Assembly (NCBI GenBank): GCA_003117195.1
Contig: BDSI01000023.1
Coordinates: 186,001-250,000, forward strand
Origin: Eudorina sp. 2006-703-Eu-15
Taxonomy: Eukaryota; Chlorophyta; Chlorophyceae; Chlamydomonadales; Volvocaceae
Direction of reading: 5' to 3'
Length of the DNA: 64,000 nucleotides
The notes under the pieces are model-generated. The model did no database searches. It was not told the DNA's origin and worked only from the letters and a program-made list of their open reading frames with translations. Shown piece after piece: positions 35,001 to 47,800 of this stretch (within the stretch, counting starts at the first letter, position 1; each line of letters starts with the position of its first letter). Made by a program: the position numbers and the translations under genes.

Positions 35001-38000
35001 TTCGAGACGCACACCAGCAACACCATCATGGTGCGTGGGCGGTCGGTTTGCTGGGTGGGTCGGGCTGGGACGTTCATGAATCGGGATAGCCGGCCCCGGC
35101 CTCGGGTTCACTGGGACGGGGCAAGACAGCTAGTCGCTGGGCTCCATGCAGCGCAGGCGGGCTGGTGCTTGAAATATCCTGCAGAGTTGCCCCTCCGCGC
35201 GTCCACGCACCGCCACGCCCTCCCGGCGATATTGTTCGACTCGGTCGCGTGTGCCCTGTCGGCCGGCGCCTGAAAAGTGAAAACATGCTGTGCTGTACCA
35301 GGCTGCCCACCTGGCCCTCAACGTCTCCTGCGGGTGCTGCCGTGCCGCCCCGCACCGTGACTTGCCGTACCGTACCGTGTCCTCTTCGGGATCAGGTGCG
35401 AGCCCGGGGCACCCGCCCTCCCGGCCCGGCCGCCCCCGACACCACCACGTACGACTTCGAGGAGGTGGAGCAGTACTACCCGGACTACCTGAAGAAGACG
35501 GCGGCGGGGCAGGGCGACGCGGGAGGCGACGACGACGGCGAGGAGACGCGCATGGTCCCCAAGCGGACCACCTGGAAGCGCCTCATCGCCATATACTACA
35601 TGGAGCGGCAGAAGAAGATCCGCGCCGCCATCGCCATGGTCAAAATGTGCCAGTTCGTGCAGCGGCACGGGTGAGCAGCCCAGGCCGTGGGGCTGCGTAG
35701 GGCGCGTCGGGTGTCATACCGGGTAGTTGTACAGGTATGGGGTTATGCACCCCCAACCATGTAACATACACACACACACATAAATTATCTCTTACACACA
35801 CATACCGGCAAGGAGCTACCCTACTAACCGAGCTACCCTACTGCCATATCCGCGAGAGGCCCCGCTGTACCCGGGTGTTGGGGGAGCCTTGAGTCTGAAA
35901 CACGCTTCTGCACGCATTTGTTTCGCCTCCGAGCAGTGCATCGGGTCAGCGAGGGGTTGGCTGCCATACCGGTGTTGGTCGCCCAAGCGGTGTGCACCTG
36001 CCATGACCGCCCCCTGCTGCGCCCTGCACCCTGCTGCGGTATGTCTGCTCCCTGCTGTCCCCGCAGCGCCCGCTGGCCCCCCGAGCGTGACCGCGATGAG
36101 GGCAAGAAGGACGTGTGGGTGCCCACCAGCACCAGGGGAGCGCTGAACCAGCTGGATGGGCGGGACCGCACCTTCAACACCGTGGGCCAGGAGAACATCT
36201 CGCTGCACGTGAGTCCGCGGCAGCACGGAGGAGCGACCCGCGGGTCTGGCCTTGGTTGCGCCCCCGTACTTCCTTGTAGTACAGCTCGTCCGCGTACGAT
36301 GACGTAGTGCAGCGCCGTGCAGTGTGGCGCCAACTGCTGAGAGAGGCTGTTCTGCAGCTCCGCCCGCGCTGGCTGCCGATTGAGCCGGCAACCCAAAACC
36401 GTTAGCCGCCGGCATGTCGGCCTTTTGTTCGCTGTTCAGGATATTGCTTTCATAACATATCCAGTGACCCTAATCTGTACGTTGAAAATCGGTACGTTGC
36501 CAATGCGCCCCGCCCCTGACAGGCCAAGCTGCTGGACCCTCCGCAGCCGGTCACGGACCAGATGAAGCGTGAGGAGCAGGAGAAGAAGGCGGAGGAGTTC
36601 CTCGCGCGCATGGGCTGGCCACACTCGTCCGGGGACCCCGAGCTGGGGCCACCCGGGTACCCGCTGGTGCCGCCCGAGATCGACCAGGCGGACGGCGGCG
36701 GGTGGCAGCGGTGGCAGCTGCGGCTGGACTTCTGGGGTGCGCTGGACGGCCTCATCGAGTGAGCGTCGGGCGGGCGGGCGGGCGGGCGGGGTGCCCGAGG
36801 TGGGCAGGACGCGCGATGGCGGGAGTCGAGTAGGGGGAGTCCCACGCCACCGCTGGTGCCGCAGAGCGGATCCAGTGCCTCACAACACGGCTGGGGCGGT
36901 GCCTCATGGCATGGCGGGGCGGTCCCACGTGCCTGTTCCATCACGCGCGGGATGTGCCCCTTCGGTCCTTGCGATTCCTCGCAACCAGCAGCCGCGTCAC
37001 CAAAGGCCCCCTGGGTGACGAGCCGCCGCCCTGCGCTGCAATCCTCCTTCCTTCCGACGCGCTTGTCCGAGTGCCCCGGTTTTGTCTGTGACGCTTCTTC
37101 CCGCAGTCGCGCCCTGGAGCTGCGCCACCTGCACGAGAAGTGGGTTTCCTCGTGGCGCCTGGCCCGGGAGCGCGGCTACGGGGAGGAAAGTCTGCCCGTG
37201 GAGCCGCCCCGGGCGGAGGAGCTGCACTGGAGGTGCGCCAGGGTGCGGCGTAATGAAGGGGCCCTTGTGCGGGGAGGGGGGGGTTCATGAGGCTGCCACG
37301 GACTTGCTTACCCGTCTCGCCCTCTGGTTGTTACTGCCACCGCGACTATGCCTGACCCACTGTACTCCTTAACCGCTCCCCACCCGCTCATTTTCTTCTT
37401 CTTGCCCTGCTTCCCGACCCCCGTGTATCCCCTCGGCCCTCCTGTGCCCCCTCGCCCCCTCAGCAACAACGACCCGCTGCTGGAGATGCAGGACCGAGCC
37501 ATGGAGGTGGAGCGGGAGAAGTGGTTGCTGGACTGGGAGAAGCGGCGGAGGCGCAGGGAGCGGGAGGCGGAGAAGATGCGGGCGGAGGGCTACTGGGAGG
37601 AGGAGATCGAAGCCAGGCTGGGGCCGCAACAGGAGGTGCGGCTCGGCTGGGTGCGGCGTGCAGGGAGACGGGGAGTGGCGGGATACGTTGGGCGTAGGCG
37701 ACGGAGCGGGTCAGCTCGGGAGGCGGGTAAGCGGCCCCATCGATGGTGCCCTCTGCACATACCGTTGGGAGTTCAACCGTGGCGACCGAGACGCAAAAAC
37801 CGGGCCAGGGATACGCAGCTTTTACCTTGTTTTCATGTGGCGGGCATCGGCACCTCAGCACTGACCTGCCCACCGAATACCAGACCGCGAGGCGGCCCGC
37901 ATCTAAGCCGCCGGGGAGTGGCAGGGCCTTCTTTGGCCCCCTGTTTGACCCCCAACCCCCCTTTGGTGTCTCTCCGCCCGGTCCCGCGGCGTGCAGGCCG

Positions 38001-41000
38001 CCGATGTGGAGACCGCCATTCGCAACCACCTGTTCGCCAACATCGATATGCTATCCCGGGTGGATCAGACCGGCCTGCTGCGCTTCAAGACGGACCTCAA
38101 GGGCACCAAGAAGAAGATGGCCGTGTACAGGCAAGGGCGGGCTACCGCATCAGGGACTTCAGGAGCGCTGCCTGTACGCTGCAATCCGCATGCGGCTACG
38201 GTCCGCTGAGTCACACACGCACGCACACACATGTGCATGTGGGGATCTGAGACGGCCCCATCCCTTGGCCCCCCGCACCCGCGCCCGTGCACTCGCTCAC
38301 GCAGGGCCCTGTGCAACCAGATCTTCCTGGACGAGACGAAGGCCCGGGAGGAGCGCAAGGAGGCCAAGCTGCGGGCCGTGTACGACAGCCTGAGACCCGT
38401 CTCACGGCGGCTCGTCTCGCTGGAGGAGGTGCGGGCAGGGCTGGTGACCGCGCGTACGGAGGTGTACATGATGAAATTAGTCGCGCGCATGGAGTGGTTA
38501 CATGGTAGTTTATAGGCAGGAATAGCGGGAATGTTGCATTACATGCAAGGGGCATATTTAATCCCGGGAGTGTTGTGTGTATCAGGAGGTTCAGAGCCGG
38601 GCAGATGTGTCAAGACGGCTTGGGCTGGCAGCGCAGGGCCGCCGCCCCAGCGTTCATGTAGGGCCCGGCACACCGACAGAACACGCAGGAGGGGCAGGTA
38701 GACGGTCCGTCCATCCGAGGCCTTGCTGCCCGGAGGGGGCCCAGCCCGACCGCTGTCAGCTTGGCCAACTGCGTCCGGCTCTCACCCACAAGCCCCATCA
38801 CTGACGGCGCCGCTGCCCCGCAGGAAGAGGCCCACGTGGCCCGAATGGAGCAGGATGCGGCGGAGCGCGAGGCCAGGCTCCGGGAGAAGATGGTGAGTGG
38901 AAGGCTGTTCTGGGTTACCCCTCCAACTCGGCGTGGTGTCGCGGACTGTTGCCGGCAACCGCACGCGGCCCATTCCTTTGGTATGGGAGAATGGGACACG
39001 CTGATAGAGGCAATCCACCCCCCCGCGGGGCCCCTCCCCACGCAGGGGCTCAAGCTGGCGGAGGAGATGTCCGCTCACATCCCCTGGTACCTGCTGCCCA
39101 AGGCCAGCAGCCGGGCCCCCAGCCAGCCAGCCAGCCGCGCCGGCTCCCCCGGCCGCGAGGGGTCCACCCGAGGGCGCCGCAACTCCCGCTCGCCGGGCGC
39201 CGAGAGCTCCGTCGACACGCCCGGGCGGCCCCGCAGCGCGTCACGGACCCGTGGGGCATCCGCCGGCGGCGGCGGCGGGCGACTGGAGGGTGAGGGCAGC
39301 AGCCGCAGCAAGTACGTGTTCGGCTCCAGCACCCCCAAGTCCATGTGGGGCCCTGTGGGATCTGTACGACAGCCACTCCGCACCACCGCCAGCCTGTTGG
39401 ACTCGCCGAGCTTGAATCTTCTGGGCGGTCAGTCGGCGGCCTCCCTGGACTTGCAGCAGCAGCAGCAGCGCACGCCCCGGGGGCGCAGCACCCGGGAGGG
39501 GACGCCGACTAGGCAGCGTGCGGCAACGCCCACCCGCTCTTCCGGAGGCGGCGGAGGAAGAGGAGGAGGGGGAGCAGGAGGAGGAGCAGGGGGCGACGGT
39601 GCGCCCAGCAGCACAGTCCGGTCGTCCGCCCCACCGCAGAGACCTCGCCCCGCGCAACCGCCACCCACATCCGCGTCCCGGCCCAGCGGTGGTGCAACCC
39701 CCGGCCGTGGACCCGGACCCGGACCCACGGGTCAGCGACCGGCCGTGACGCCGCCATCTCCCAGGCGGTCGGGTGGCGCCGTCAGTGGCGGAGGCGCTCC
39801 CGGTAATGGGGCTGCGCGCCCCGCTGCGCCGCCTTCACCCCGGGGTCGTGGCGCCGCGCCCGCCAGTCCAGGACGGGGACGGGGACGGGGTCAAACTGCC
39901 GCCAGCCCCGGAGGCCGCGGCCACGCCCGCGTCGGGTTTGCGACGCCGCCGTCGCCGACGCGCTCCAGCGGCGGCGGCGGCCTCGCCAACAGACCCGGCG
40001 CAGCTGGCGCCCGGCGGGGCCTCATGGACGGCGACACGTCCAGTGGCACGCCATCACCCGAGCGTCGTCTGGCGCGGCCAGGGGCTGATCCCGGACAGAG
40101 GGTTGGGGCAACCCCGGACGCCTCGCAGCAGCAGTGGACGCGCGGCCTGGCGGACTCGGACAGCAGCCCCAGCCCACAACCGCGCAACCGGCCGCCGCCC
40201 CAGCCCGGACCGCCCTCTCCACGGGCTGCTGCCGCCGGCGCCGCCAGCGCTGCGGGCTCAGCGGCGGCTGGCAGTCGGCGGTCCAGTGGGGCGAGCGGGG
40301 TCATGGGCCCCAGGGTGCCGATGGCGGCGGCAGCGGGGGCAGCAGCGGCGGCGGCAGCGGCCGCGGCAGCGACTCCGATAAGTGCCACCGCCAGTGGCGG
40401 ATCGGATGGGCCGAGGCCTGGGACTCCGCGTCTGGGCCCTTTGCAGCGTCCAACCGCTTCCCACTCCATCGTGGCTCCGCTGTCACCGGCTCTTTCCCAG
40501 CAGGCGTCAGCAAGCAGCGGGCTCGGGCTCCCCGGGACCGCAGGGGGCCCACCCTCCGCGGGACCCTCTACGGCAGGATCCGGTACCGGAGCGGCCCCAG
40601 CCCGGGTATCCGGCACGGGGTCGGCCAGGGGCCGAACCTCCGGGACGGGCTCCGCGTCGGGAGCTGCGCCGCGCGCCCCGGCAACCGGATCTGCGCCTGG
40701 CTCTCAGCGTCCGTCCACTCCCCCGCCGGCTGCACTGCAGCAGGACACGTCCAGCACCAGCATGACCTCCAGCACCAGTACCAGCCGGAACTCGGCGGCC
40801 GGGAGAGCGGGTGCGGGCGGCAGCGGCAGCGGGGCCACCGCGGGGCGGACCTCCGGCACCGGCTCAACGCCCCAGCGGTCTCCGCTGTCGCGGTCCCCCG
40901 CGGCGGGCTCGCCACAAGCTGCCTCCCCGCAGACTGCCTCCCCGCCCTCGCAATCGCCGCCGTCGCAGTCGCCGCCAATGGCCTCGCCCCGAGGTGGTTC

Positions 41001-41196
41001 GGCGGCGCCTTCACCGCAGGGCTCGCAGCCGCGCGTGACCCAGATGGCAGTGGTGGAGGCGGAGGCGACCGAAGGCACCGCGAACCTGGGTGGGGAGGAA
41101 GACTATGAGGTGGATGAGTTCGCGCTGGACACGGCAGAGGGAGAGGAGCTTGACCTGGGCGTGTCAGGGGCTGTGGGTGAAGAGGACGAGTTTTGA
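29039..41196 (+). CDS. Large SAM-domain, coiled-coil, low-complexity protein of unknown function
   Basis: Seventeen exons: 29039-29095, 29273-31031, 31494-31746, 32452-32640, 32973-33531, 33947-34071, 34426-34519, 34932-35030, 35396-35670, 36067-36208, 36523-36758, 37107-37232, 37464-37635, 37997-38130, 38305-38428, 38824-38892, 39046-41196; 2,187 residues. Residues 1-605 are acidic and proline-rich, with about five copies of a block starting SGLFS and ending DLAPRR. A SAM domain (about 608-668: WVEFIGLGQYRTKFVHNS, VDGGLLLSLGEAELARDL) suggests protein oligomerisation. Residues about 670-1470 are charged, helical and coiled-coil-prone, with conserved-looking pieces such as MVPKRTTWKRLIAIYYMERQ and RIRNYFKDHGYKFETHT. 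The last 716 residues are Ser/Pro/Gly/Ala repeats ending in an acidic tail. I cannot name the family; a cytoskeletal or ciliary scaffold is possible but only a guess. Introns 6 and 14 appear to use GC donors; the end of exon 6 is the least sure boundary. Confidence 0.75.
29294..29810 (+). repeat. Coding repeat: LFS blocks in the SAM-domain protein
   Basis: About five successive blocks of 40-45 codons each begin with S/G-x-LFS plus an acidic run (SGLFSGGDD, SGLFSGEDN, GSLFSAGADDDD, SGLFSGDDDD, GALFSEDD). Three of them continue with D-L-(A/P)-PRR and a proline/arginine stretch ending in SSxRxxS. The pattern implies several identical docking motifs on one chain. Confidence 0.8.
32329..32348. repeat. 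(TGAC)n microsatellite in an intron of the SAM-domain gene
   Basis: Five tandem TGAC units lie in intron 3, about 100 bases before the inferred exon 4 acceptor at 32451. Confidence 0.85.
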
Positions 41197-41812
41197 AAGG
41201 AGATTGGCCATGCCGATGAGGGCTTTTTGATGCGCTGCTGTGTTGCACGTGGGGCCGCGCTTGGGGGACTTCAGTTTGGGTGTGGCGGAGTGTGGGTGGG
41301 TGGCTGGCTGGGGACTGGGGAGGCTGACGGGCGCGAGACGGCGGTGGGGCCAGCTGTGGGCGCAGTGGCAGCAGCCGCGTGGAAGCACGCGGCAGTACCG
41401 TACTTCGGCTTCACGCCATTGAGGGCGTTAACGACGTGAGGCTTGACCTGAGGGCGATGGTCTGGCCCGCAGTGGACCAGGATATATGTGCATATTCGCA
41501 AGCGAAATATTCGGACACATAGAGAAACGAGGTCCGAGCCGTCACTGGCCGTCACTGAACAGCTTGTCGTACAAACCGCCACCCGTTCCTTGCCCGTTAC
41601 TGTAAGTTGGGCATCCCGAACAGGCGCCCTTAACATATTTGGCCGTGCTGAAGCAAAAGAAGGGTTCAATGTGTAAAAATTATATAAGATTGACTTTGAA
41701 GCGTTATTGTTCCCGGCTTTTTTTCCGAAACTAATACTCGATATCCCATCCCATGACAAGGCCCTGCTGCCATCCATGACAATCCAGAATATAAAGGCTC
41801 GTGCAAAGGGCC
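41197..41812. other. Compact spacer between SAM-domain and lipase genes, with poly(A) signal
   Basis: This is the 3' UTR of the SAM-domain gene followed directly by the lipase 5' region. TGTAA occurs at 41672-41676, embedded in an AT-rich stretch (AAATTATATAAG). The spacer becomes AT-rich from about 41480. No exon is supported here. Confidence 0.5.
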
Positions 41813-44800
41813 ATGCCTGCGCTTGTGCTGCTTGGACGTCAGCTCCTTATCGCTTCAGACGATGTCCCGCTTTTTGCGCTTCCGGCCGCGTTATTCCACA
41901 GCGCATGGACCATTGTTCTGATAGTGACATTAGCACTTTATCAGCGCCATCCAGTATGCCGCGATGAAGGCGACTACTTACCCTTCCTTGCGGGTGGTGC
42001 CGGGGCGTTTGCAATATCTTCGGTGCTGGAATGGTCGCTCGTCAGAATAGGATTGATTGGTAAGAGACGTGATCAGTAAGGACTGGATGTGGAAGGCGGT
42101 TGTACATTATTTCTGTCACGCACCGGTGCCATTTTGTACAGCACGCCTTTTACAGGTCACCCGTTTACCGCGAAGCGATCTGGGAAGAAAAACATGCTCA
42201 GTTCAAGCTTATCGGTGCTGACTGCAAGTGCGTGTAGCTGACCCTTGGGTCAGTACCACTCCCCAACCGGTCATTGCCGTCCGCATCTTAGCCCGTACCG
42301 AACACTCAATCTGCCAGCTCTAATTGCCTTAAACAGGACCTTCGTTTGAAACATGCCTGCTCTCCGAGCGCCTGCGCGGGCCGCCCCCTCGGTTCTCCCC
42401 TCGCCAGGGACGCCCTTGGAGACCCAAGCGCGCCGGGCGGTCCCCCTTCTGCTCTACCTTCACACCTTCGCCTCCGTAGCGGAGCTGGGGTTCGCCTCGT
42501 ACGGCATTTACCTGCTGCGTGAGGAGTCCCGGCTCTGCACGGCATGGAGCCCCAGGCCGATGGCCGCGGCGCTGGTGGGAACCACGTGGGCCGTGATCGC
42601 CCTGAACGGGTGCGTCAGGGGCGGGGGCGAGGTCGCGATCTGGGTCGGCCGCATCTGGCCTCCGGCAATGGAATGATCGGAGGTCTCCACCCCTTGGACA
42701 ATGACGTGGGCCGGCGCCGCCCCTTCACCCCCCGCCCGAATTCCTTGGACCGCCACCGCCGCACTGGTCGCCGCAGGCTGCTCACCATCCTCGCGCTCAA
42801 CCCCTGGCACGGTCTGGGGCTGGTGGAGGCCTGGGAGGCCCGCCTGCTGTGGCTGGCCCGCCTGCTGTGCTGCCGGCCTCGGGTCCTGACGCAGTCACGG
42901 ATGCCGGACAGGTGCGGACCTGCACCGGGGCCAGGTGCCGCCACAGCCGCAGGGGGTGACCCCTCCTAACAGTGAGGGCACAAACACGAATCACGTGCAC
43001 GGCAGACGGCCGGCGACTGCACCTGCTGTGTGCTGCTTGTGGGTCGCATGCGGGCCGTTGCCGCGACCCTACCCTTTCCCGAGAGGAGGCTCCCCCACCC
43101 TGGCCATCCCTGGACTGGAGCGCGCAACCAAACTGCGCGGTTGGGGACCCGCATCAAGAGCTGATTTGGGTTGGTGATGCCGGTACGGCCATAGGCAGCC
43201 TCCGGCCTCGAGGCATGACCCCGCCACGCCGCCACCTCACCCACGCCTACTTGCAACCGCATGTGCCCAACCGCATGTGCCCAACCGCACCATCCGCTCC
43301 TCCACACACAACACAACCCTGTCCGCGGCTCTGCCTACCAATGCGATCCCTTCCACTTGCCCACCCTGTCCTGCCCTGCCCTCTCCGCAAAGGGAGCCCG
43401 CCCTCCGCCGCATCGCCCAGCTCACCTCCCACCTGCTCATGCACGTGGACCTCACCCTCTCCGATGTCGCCACCGCCATGATCCTGGTGGCGGCGGCGCA
43501 GCGGGAGCGCCGCCGCCGGGCGCTGCGGGACGCCATGGTGGCGGCGGCGGCGGCACACGCGGCGCTGCTCGCGCCCGGCGGCTCCGGAACCGGGGCCACC
43601 GCGGCGGCGGCGCTGGAGGCGATGCCGCAGGGCCCGGGCCTTCCGCGGCTGGGCTGCGTTTCTGCGCCGGTCGGGCCCTTCAAGTCGGAACCCGGACTCG
43701 GTTCCATCTCGGACCTGACCCCGGTTAAAACCGCGGCGACGGCCTCCGGAGGACACGGAGGGCCGTCGCTGGGTACGGCATCCACGCACAGCTATCGCGG
43801 CGCCTTGCTGGGTCCCGCCAGCACTGGCACTGGTAGTGGTACCAGTGGGGGTGCGGGGCAGGAAGCAGCAGCAGTCGCCGCGTCGTCTTCGGAGATCACG
43901 GGGACTCAGCCTTGGAATGAGGGCGTGCCTTGCGGCGGGGTGTCGCCCTTCCTCGCCGCCCAGCAACCGGGGGAGCCACACCTGTCGTACAGGCCGACAC
44001 ACACGCCGGCAAACACCCCGCCGACACACACGCCGGCAAACACCCCGCCGCCGCAACGCCGGCAGCAGCAGCAGCCCGCTCGCCCGCCGGCACACGGTCG
44101 GAGCTTCCGAGGGGGCCCTGTCCACACGGAGGAGGAGGATGACGGCACGGAGCTGTCGGCAGTGCCGGTGCCCTGGCATGACTCCACCTCGGGCGCCGCG
44201 CCAGCGCTAGCGCCAGCGGCCGCGGCCACCGCGACACCGCCCCAGCGCGGCGTCAGCGCGCCTCCCAGCGTCGCCAGCGCCAGCGCCGCCGCCACCACCA
44301 CCGCGCAGTACGGGGGCCACTCGGCGGTGCTGTGGCCGGGGCCGTCTGCCGGCTCGCCGCTGTCGTCGCTGCAGGGGCTCCCGGATGTGCACCCGGATGC
44401 CCATGAGGTGGCGGTGATGGCGCTCGGGGAGGAGCCGGCGCTGCCGTCGCCCAGCCGGCTCGGCGGCCACCCCATCGTCCACATCACACCGGCGGGGATG
44501 GAGGAGCACCTGGAGGAGCTGGTGGGGGAGCTGGTGGGGGAGCTGGCGGCGGAGGTGGCCGAGGCGGACGCGGAGGTGGACGCGGAGGCGGAGCCGGGGG
44601 AGGCGCGGGAGGACGGGCTGCTGGCGGGTACGACAGCTAGCATGGATTTGGATGTCAGTGTGGACTTGGATCTGCATTTGAAGCCCGAGGGGCCGGACTC
44701 GGAGGAGCCGGGCGCAGTGAGGTTGAGGTCCGTGCACTCGGCGGCGCAGGAGGCGGTGGCCGCGGTTGCGGCGGCCGCCGCCGCCGCGGCGGCGGCGGTG

Positions 44801-47800
44801 GCGAAGTCGGACGTGCTGGTGGCGGCGGCGCCACCGCCGCCGCTGGCCGCGCGGCGGTCGGGTGTGCACGCTCCGACGGCGGCGGGGTCGGCGGCAGCAG
44901 CCGGCACAGGGTCCCCGCCCCCGCCGCCGCCGCCGTCGTCATCGGCGCTGGCGGCGCTACGGAAGCGGATTGGCGATGCGGCCCTGGCGGCGGCATTTGC
45001 GGCTGAGCGGGAGATGGTGGACCGGGAAACTCTCACGGAGGCGGCGGTGTACGGCAGGTACGGCGATATTATATGCGTGGTGTCGTGCACATTCGACGAT
45101 TCGACACAGCACGCATTCACTTAAACGTCCCATCATGTGGCGGTGTGGGGCGACGCCGCTGCTGTCCCCGGTCCTGTGGCCCCGGGGGAGGCGCCCTCCG
45201 CGCAGCTCTCCGGCCCGCCGGGACGACCCTCCTCCGGACCTTCCTCTCACCCTTCCCCCGCCCTGTTAAGATCTCCTCTGCAACCACCTATTCTGCGCTG
45301 TCCTCGCCCCGCCTCGCCCCGCCTGCCCTGCCCTCACCCGGCTTCCCCGGCTTCCCCGGCTTCACTCTTTGGCTGGCTGGCTGGCTGGCTGGCTGGCCGG
45401 CTGGTTGCCCCCCCTGGACTCGTGGACAGGTACGCGGCCGCCATCTACGGCAGCTGCCCGCCGGACGGCCCCAGCAAGTCCTCCGCCTGGCACCTGGGAG
45501 GGGACGGCGACGCCTCCGCCCCCGACGAGGTGGCGGCCTGGCGGCGGCGGCACGGCTCCTCCGCCCCCGACCCGCTGCTCGCCTCCATCCTGTCCAGCGC
45601 GTCCAAGTGTACGGAACACGTCGTACACGTCAACACGCACAACTCCACGGAGGGTTACCTGCCGTACATGGTCTGCCTGGACAAACCCACGCGGTGCGTG
45701 CCGGTGGTGGTGGAGGTGGTGCCTGTGGTGGTGGTGGTGGTGGCGAGCAGGCCCTTTCCCCGCCCCCCCAAGGTGTAGGGTCCAGGGAGGTCCGCTGGGG
45801 GTGGGCCCGGCTGCGCCTGTGTGGATGGCCCGCAAGCGCTGCAAGCCCTGGAAGGCCGAGTAGTGCCGTCCGCACCCTCCGCCCTCTCCTCCCGGGAGTA
45901 ACCCCAACCTCGCTCTCGGGGCCCGCTGCGGCGCACCATCAGGGCCGCCCCTGCTGTCCGATTACCCCACGAGACGAGACGCGACGAACAACCCCCGACC
46001 CCGGTCACATGACTCCGCTCGGGTCCGTCCCCCCCGGCCCCCGGCCCGCCCTACCTCCCTGGGGCGGGCGGGTGACCCACAGGTCGGTGGTGATCGCCAT
46101 CCGGGGGACGTTCAGCGCGGAGGACATCGTCACCGATTGCCTGTGTGAGCCCTTTGATGTACGACACCTGCTCAACCCGGATGGCACCCTGGTCGGCGGC
46201 CAGCCGCCGTCGGCAGCGGCTGCGGCGGCGGGGGCGGCGGTTGCAGCTGGTGCTGCATCAGGGGCGGCGGATGGCAGCGGCGCCGGTAGCAGCGCCGGCG
46301 GCGCCGGCGGAGGCGGAGGCGGAGGCGAGGAAGTCCCTCTGGATGACCCGCTGGCTGCCCGGGGGGCCGCGGTGGCGGCGGCGGCGGTGTCGGCGGGAGG
46401 CGAGGCGGTCGGGGCGGCAGGGGCCCCGGCACCCGGAGGGGCGGTGGCTCTGGCGGGCGCCGCGGGTCAGGGCGGCGAGGAGGCGGTGCTGGTGCACGCG
46501 GGCATCTGGGCGGGTGAGCGCGGGGAGGGGGGGATGAGGTGAGGCACCCCTGGAGCCTTGAGGAGACATTGAGGGGCTCCACGTTGGGGCGGCTGTGAGC
46601 TGTTGGGCAGTATCTCCCCTTCGCTGCTTTGGGAGATACGTTGTCTGTCAAAGGCACCCTGCCACCGACTCGGGAAACCGAACCGACTCGACCCGGGTCG
46701 GTATCGGCAGGGCTCCCCCGGGGCCTCCCTCCCTCAACTGGCTGCCAAAGCTGACCGCGCTTCCCTCCCCTCCCCCCCCCCGCCCTCCCCCCGTGCAGCC
46801 GCCGATGTCATCTGGGAGGACCTCCAACAGCTGCAGCTGCTGCAGATCCTCCTCCCGTCCCCGCCCCCACCTGGACCCGGACCCGGACCCGCTGCCGGAC
46901 AGGGAGCAGCCCAGCCGCCGCCTCCCGCCGCCGCCTCCACCGTCATCTCCAGCCCAGCCACCTCCACCCGGGGGCACGACACCCCCCCGCCCCCCGCCCG
47001 GACCCACGGCGGCGCGAGTGCTGCCGCGGTGGGGCCTCCGCAGACCCCCGGCGTAGGTGGCGTGGGCGGCGGCGGCCGTGCCTCCCCGTCGTCGGTGACC
47101 CCAGTCGCCGTCTCGGTACCCGCGTCGGTAGTGGCGCCACAGCCTCAACTTCACCCGCACCCTCAGCCTCAACAGGCGCAGCAGGCGCAGCGGCAGCGGG
47201 TCCAACAGCGGATGCCCTCGCCTCCACACCAGCCCCAGCGCCCGATGCCTCCGCAGCGCCGTCGGCCTGCCTCCCTGGATGCGGACATGCCGGCGGCGCG
47301 GTCGAGTCTGTCCCTGTCGTTCCTGCCGGCGCCGCCACCGTCACTGGGCGGCGGTCACCCGGGCGACCCATGGGTCAGTGGCGCCGTGCCGCCCGCTGCC
47401 GCCGCGCGGCTGGGCGGCAGCATCACAGTGGGGCAGCTGCCTCGCCTGGTGTCAGCGGAGCGGCAGGCAACGCTGCCGCACGGCACCGGACTGGGGGCCT
47501 TGCTGCTGCGCGGCCCGCGGCGGCTGCCGCCGCCGCCCCCGCCGCCGCCGGCGGCGCTGCTGCCGTCGCTCGCCTTGTCCTATCGCCCGCCATCGCGGAT
47601 GAGCTCGTTGCCCGTCAGCGACGCCGCCGTTACGTCCCGCCTGGGGTCGCTGCCCTCAGCGCTGCGCCGGGGGATGTCCGTCACGCCGGCGGCCGCCTTC
47701 GGCCGCCGCCGCCGCCGACACACCGCGGGCGGCAGCGGCGGCTTTGGCGGCGGCAGCGCCGGCGAGAGCAGCGGCGAGGGCGCCGGCGACGACAACGACC

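Noticed and set aside
43906..45120. Long minus-strand ORF of 404 codons over the lipase exon 4
   Set aside because: It is the antisense of a GC-rich, alanine-rich coding exon; such mirror ORFs are expected, and it shows no motif.
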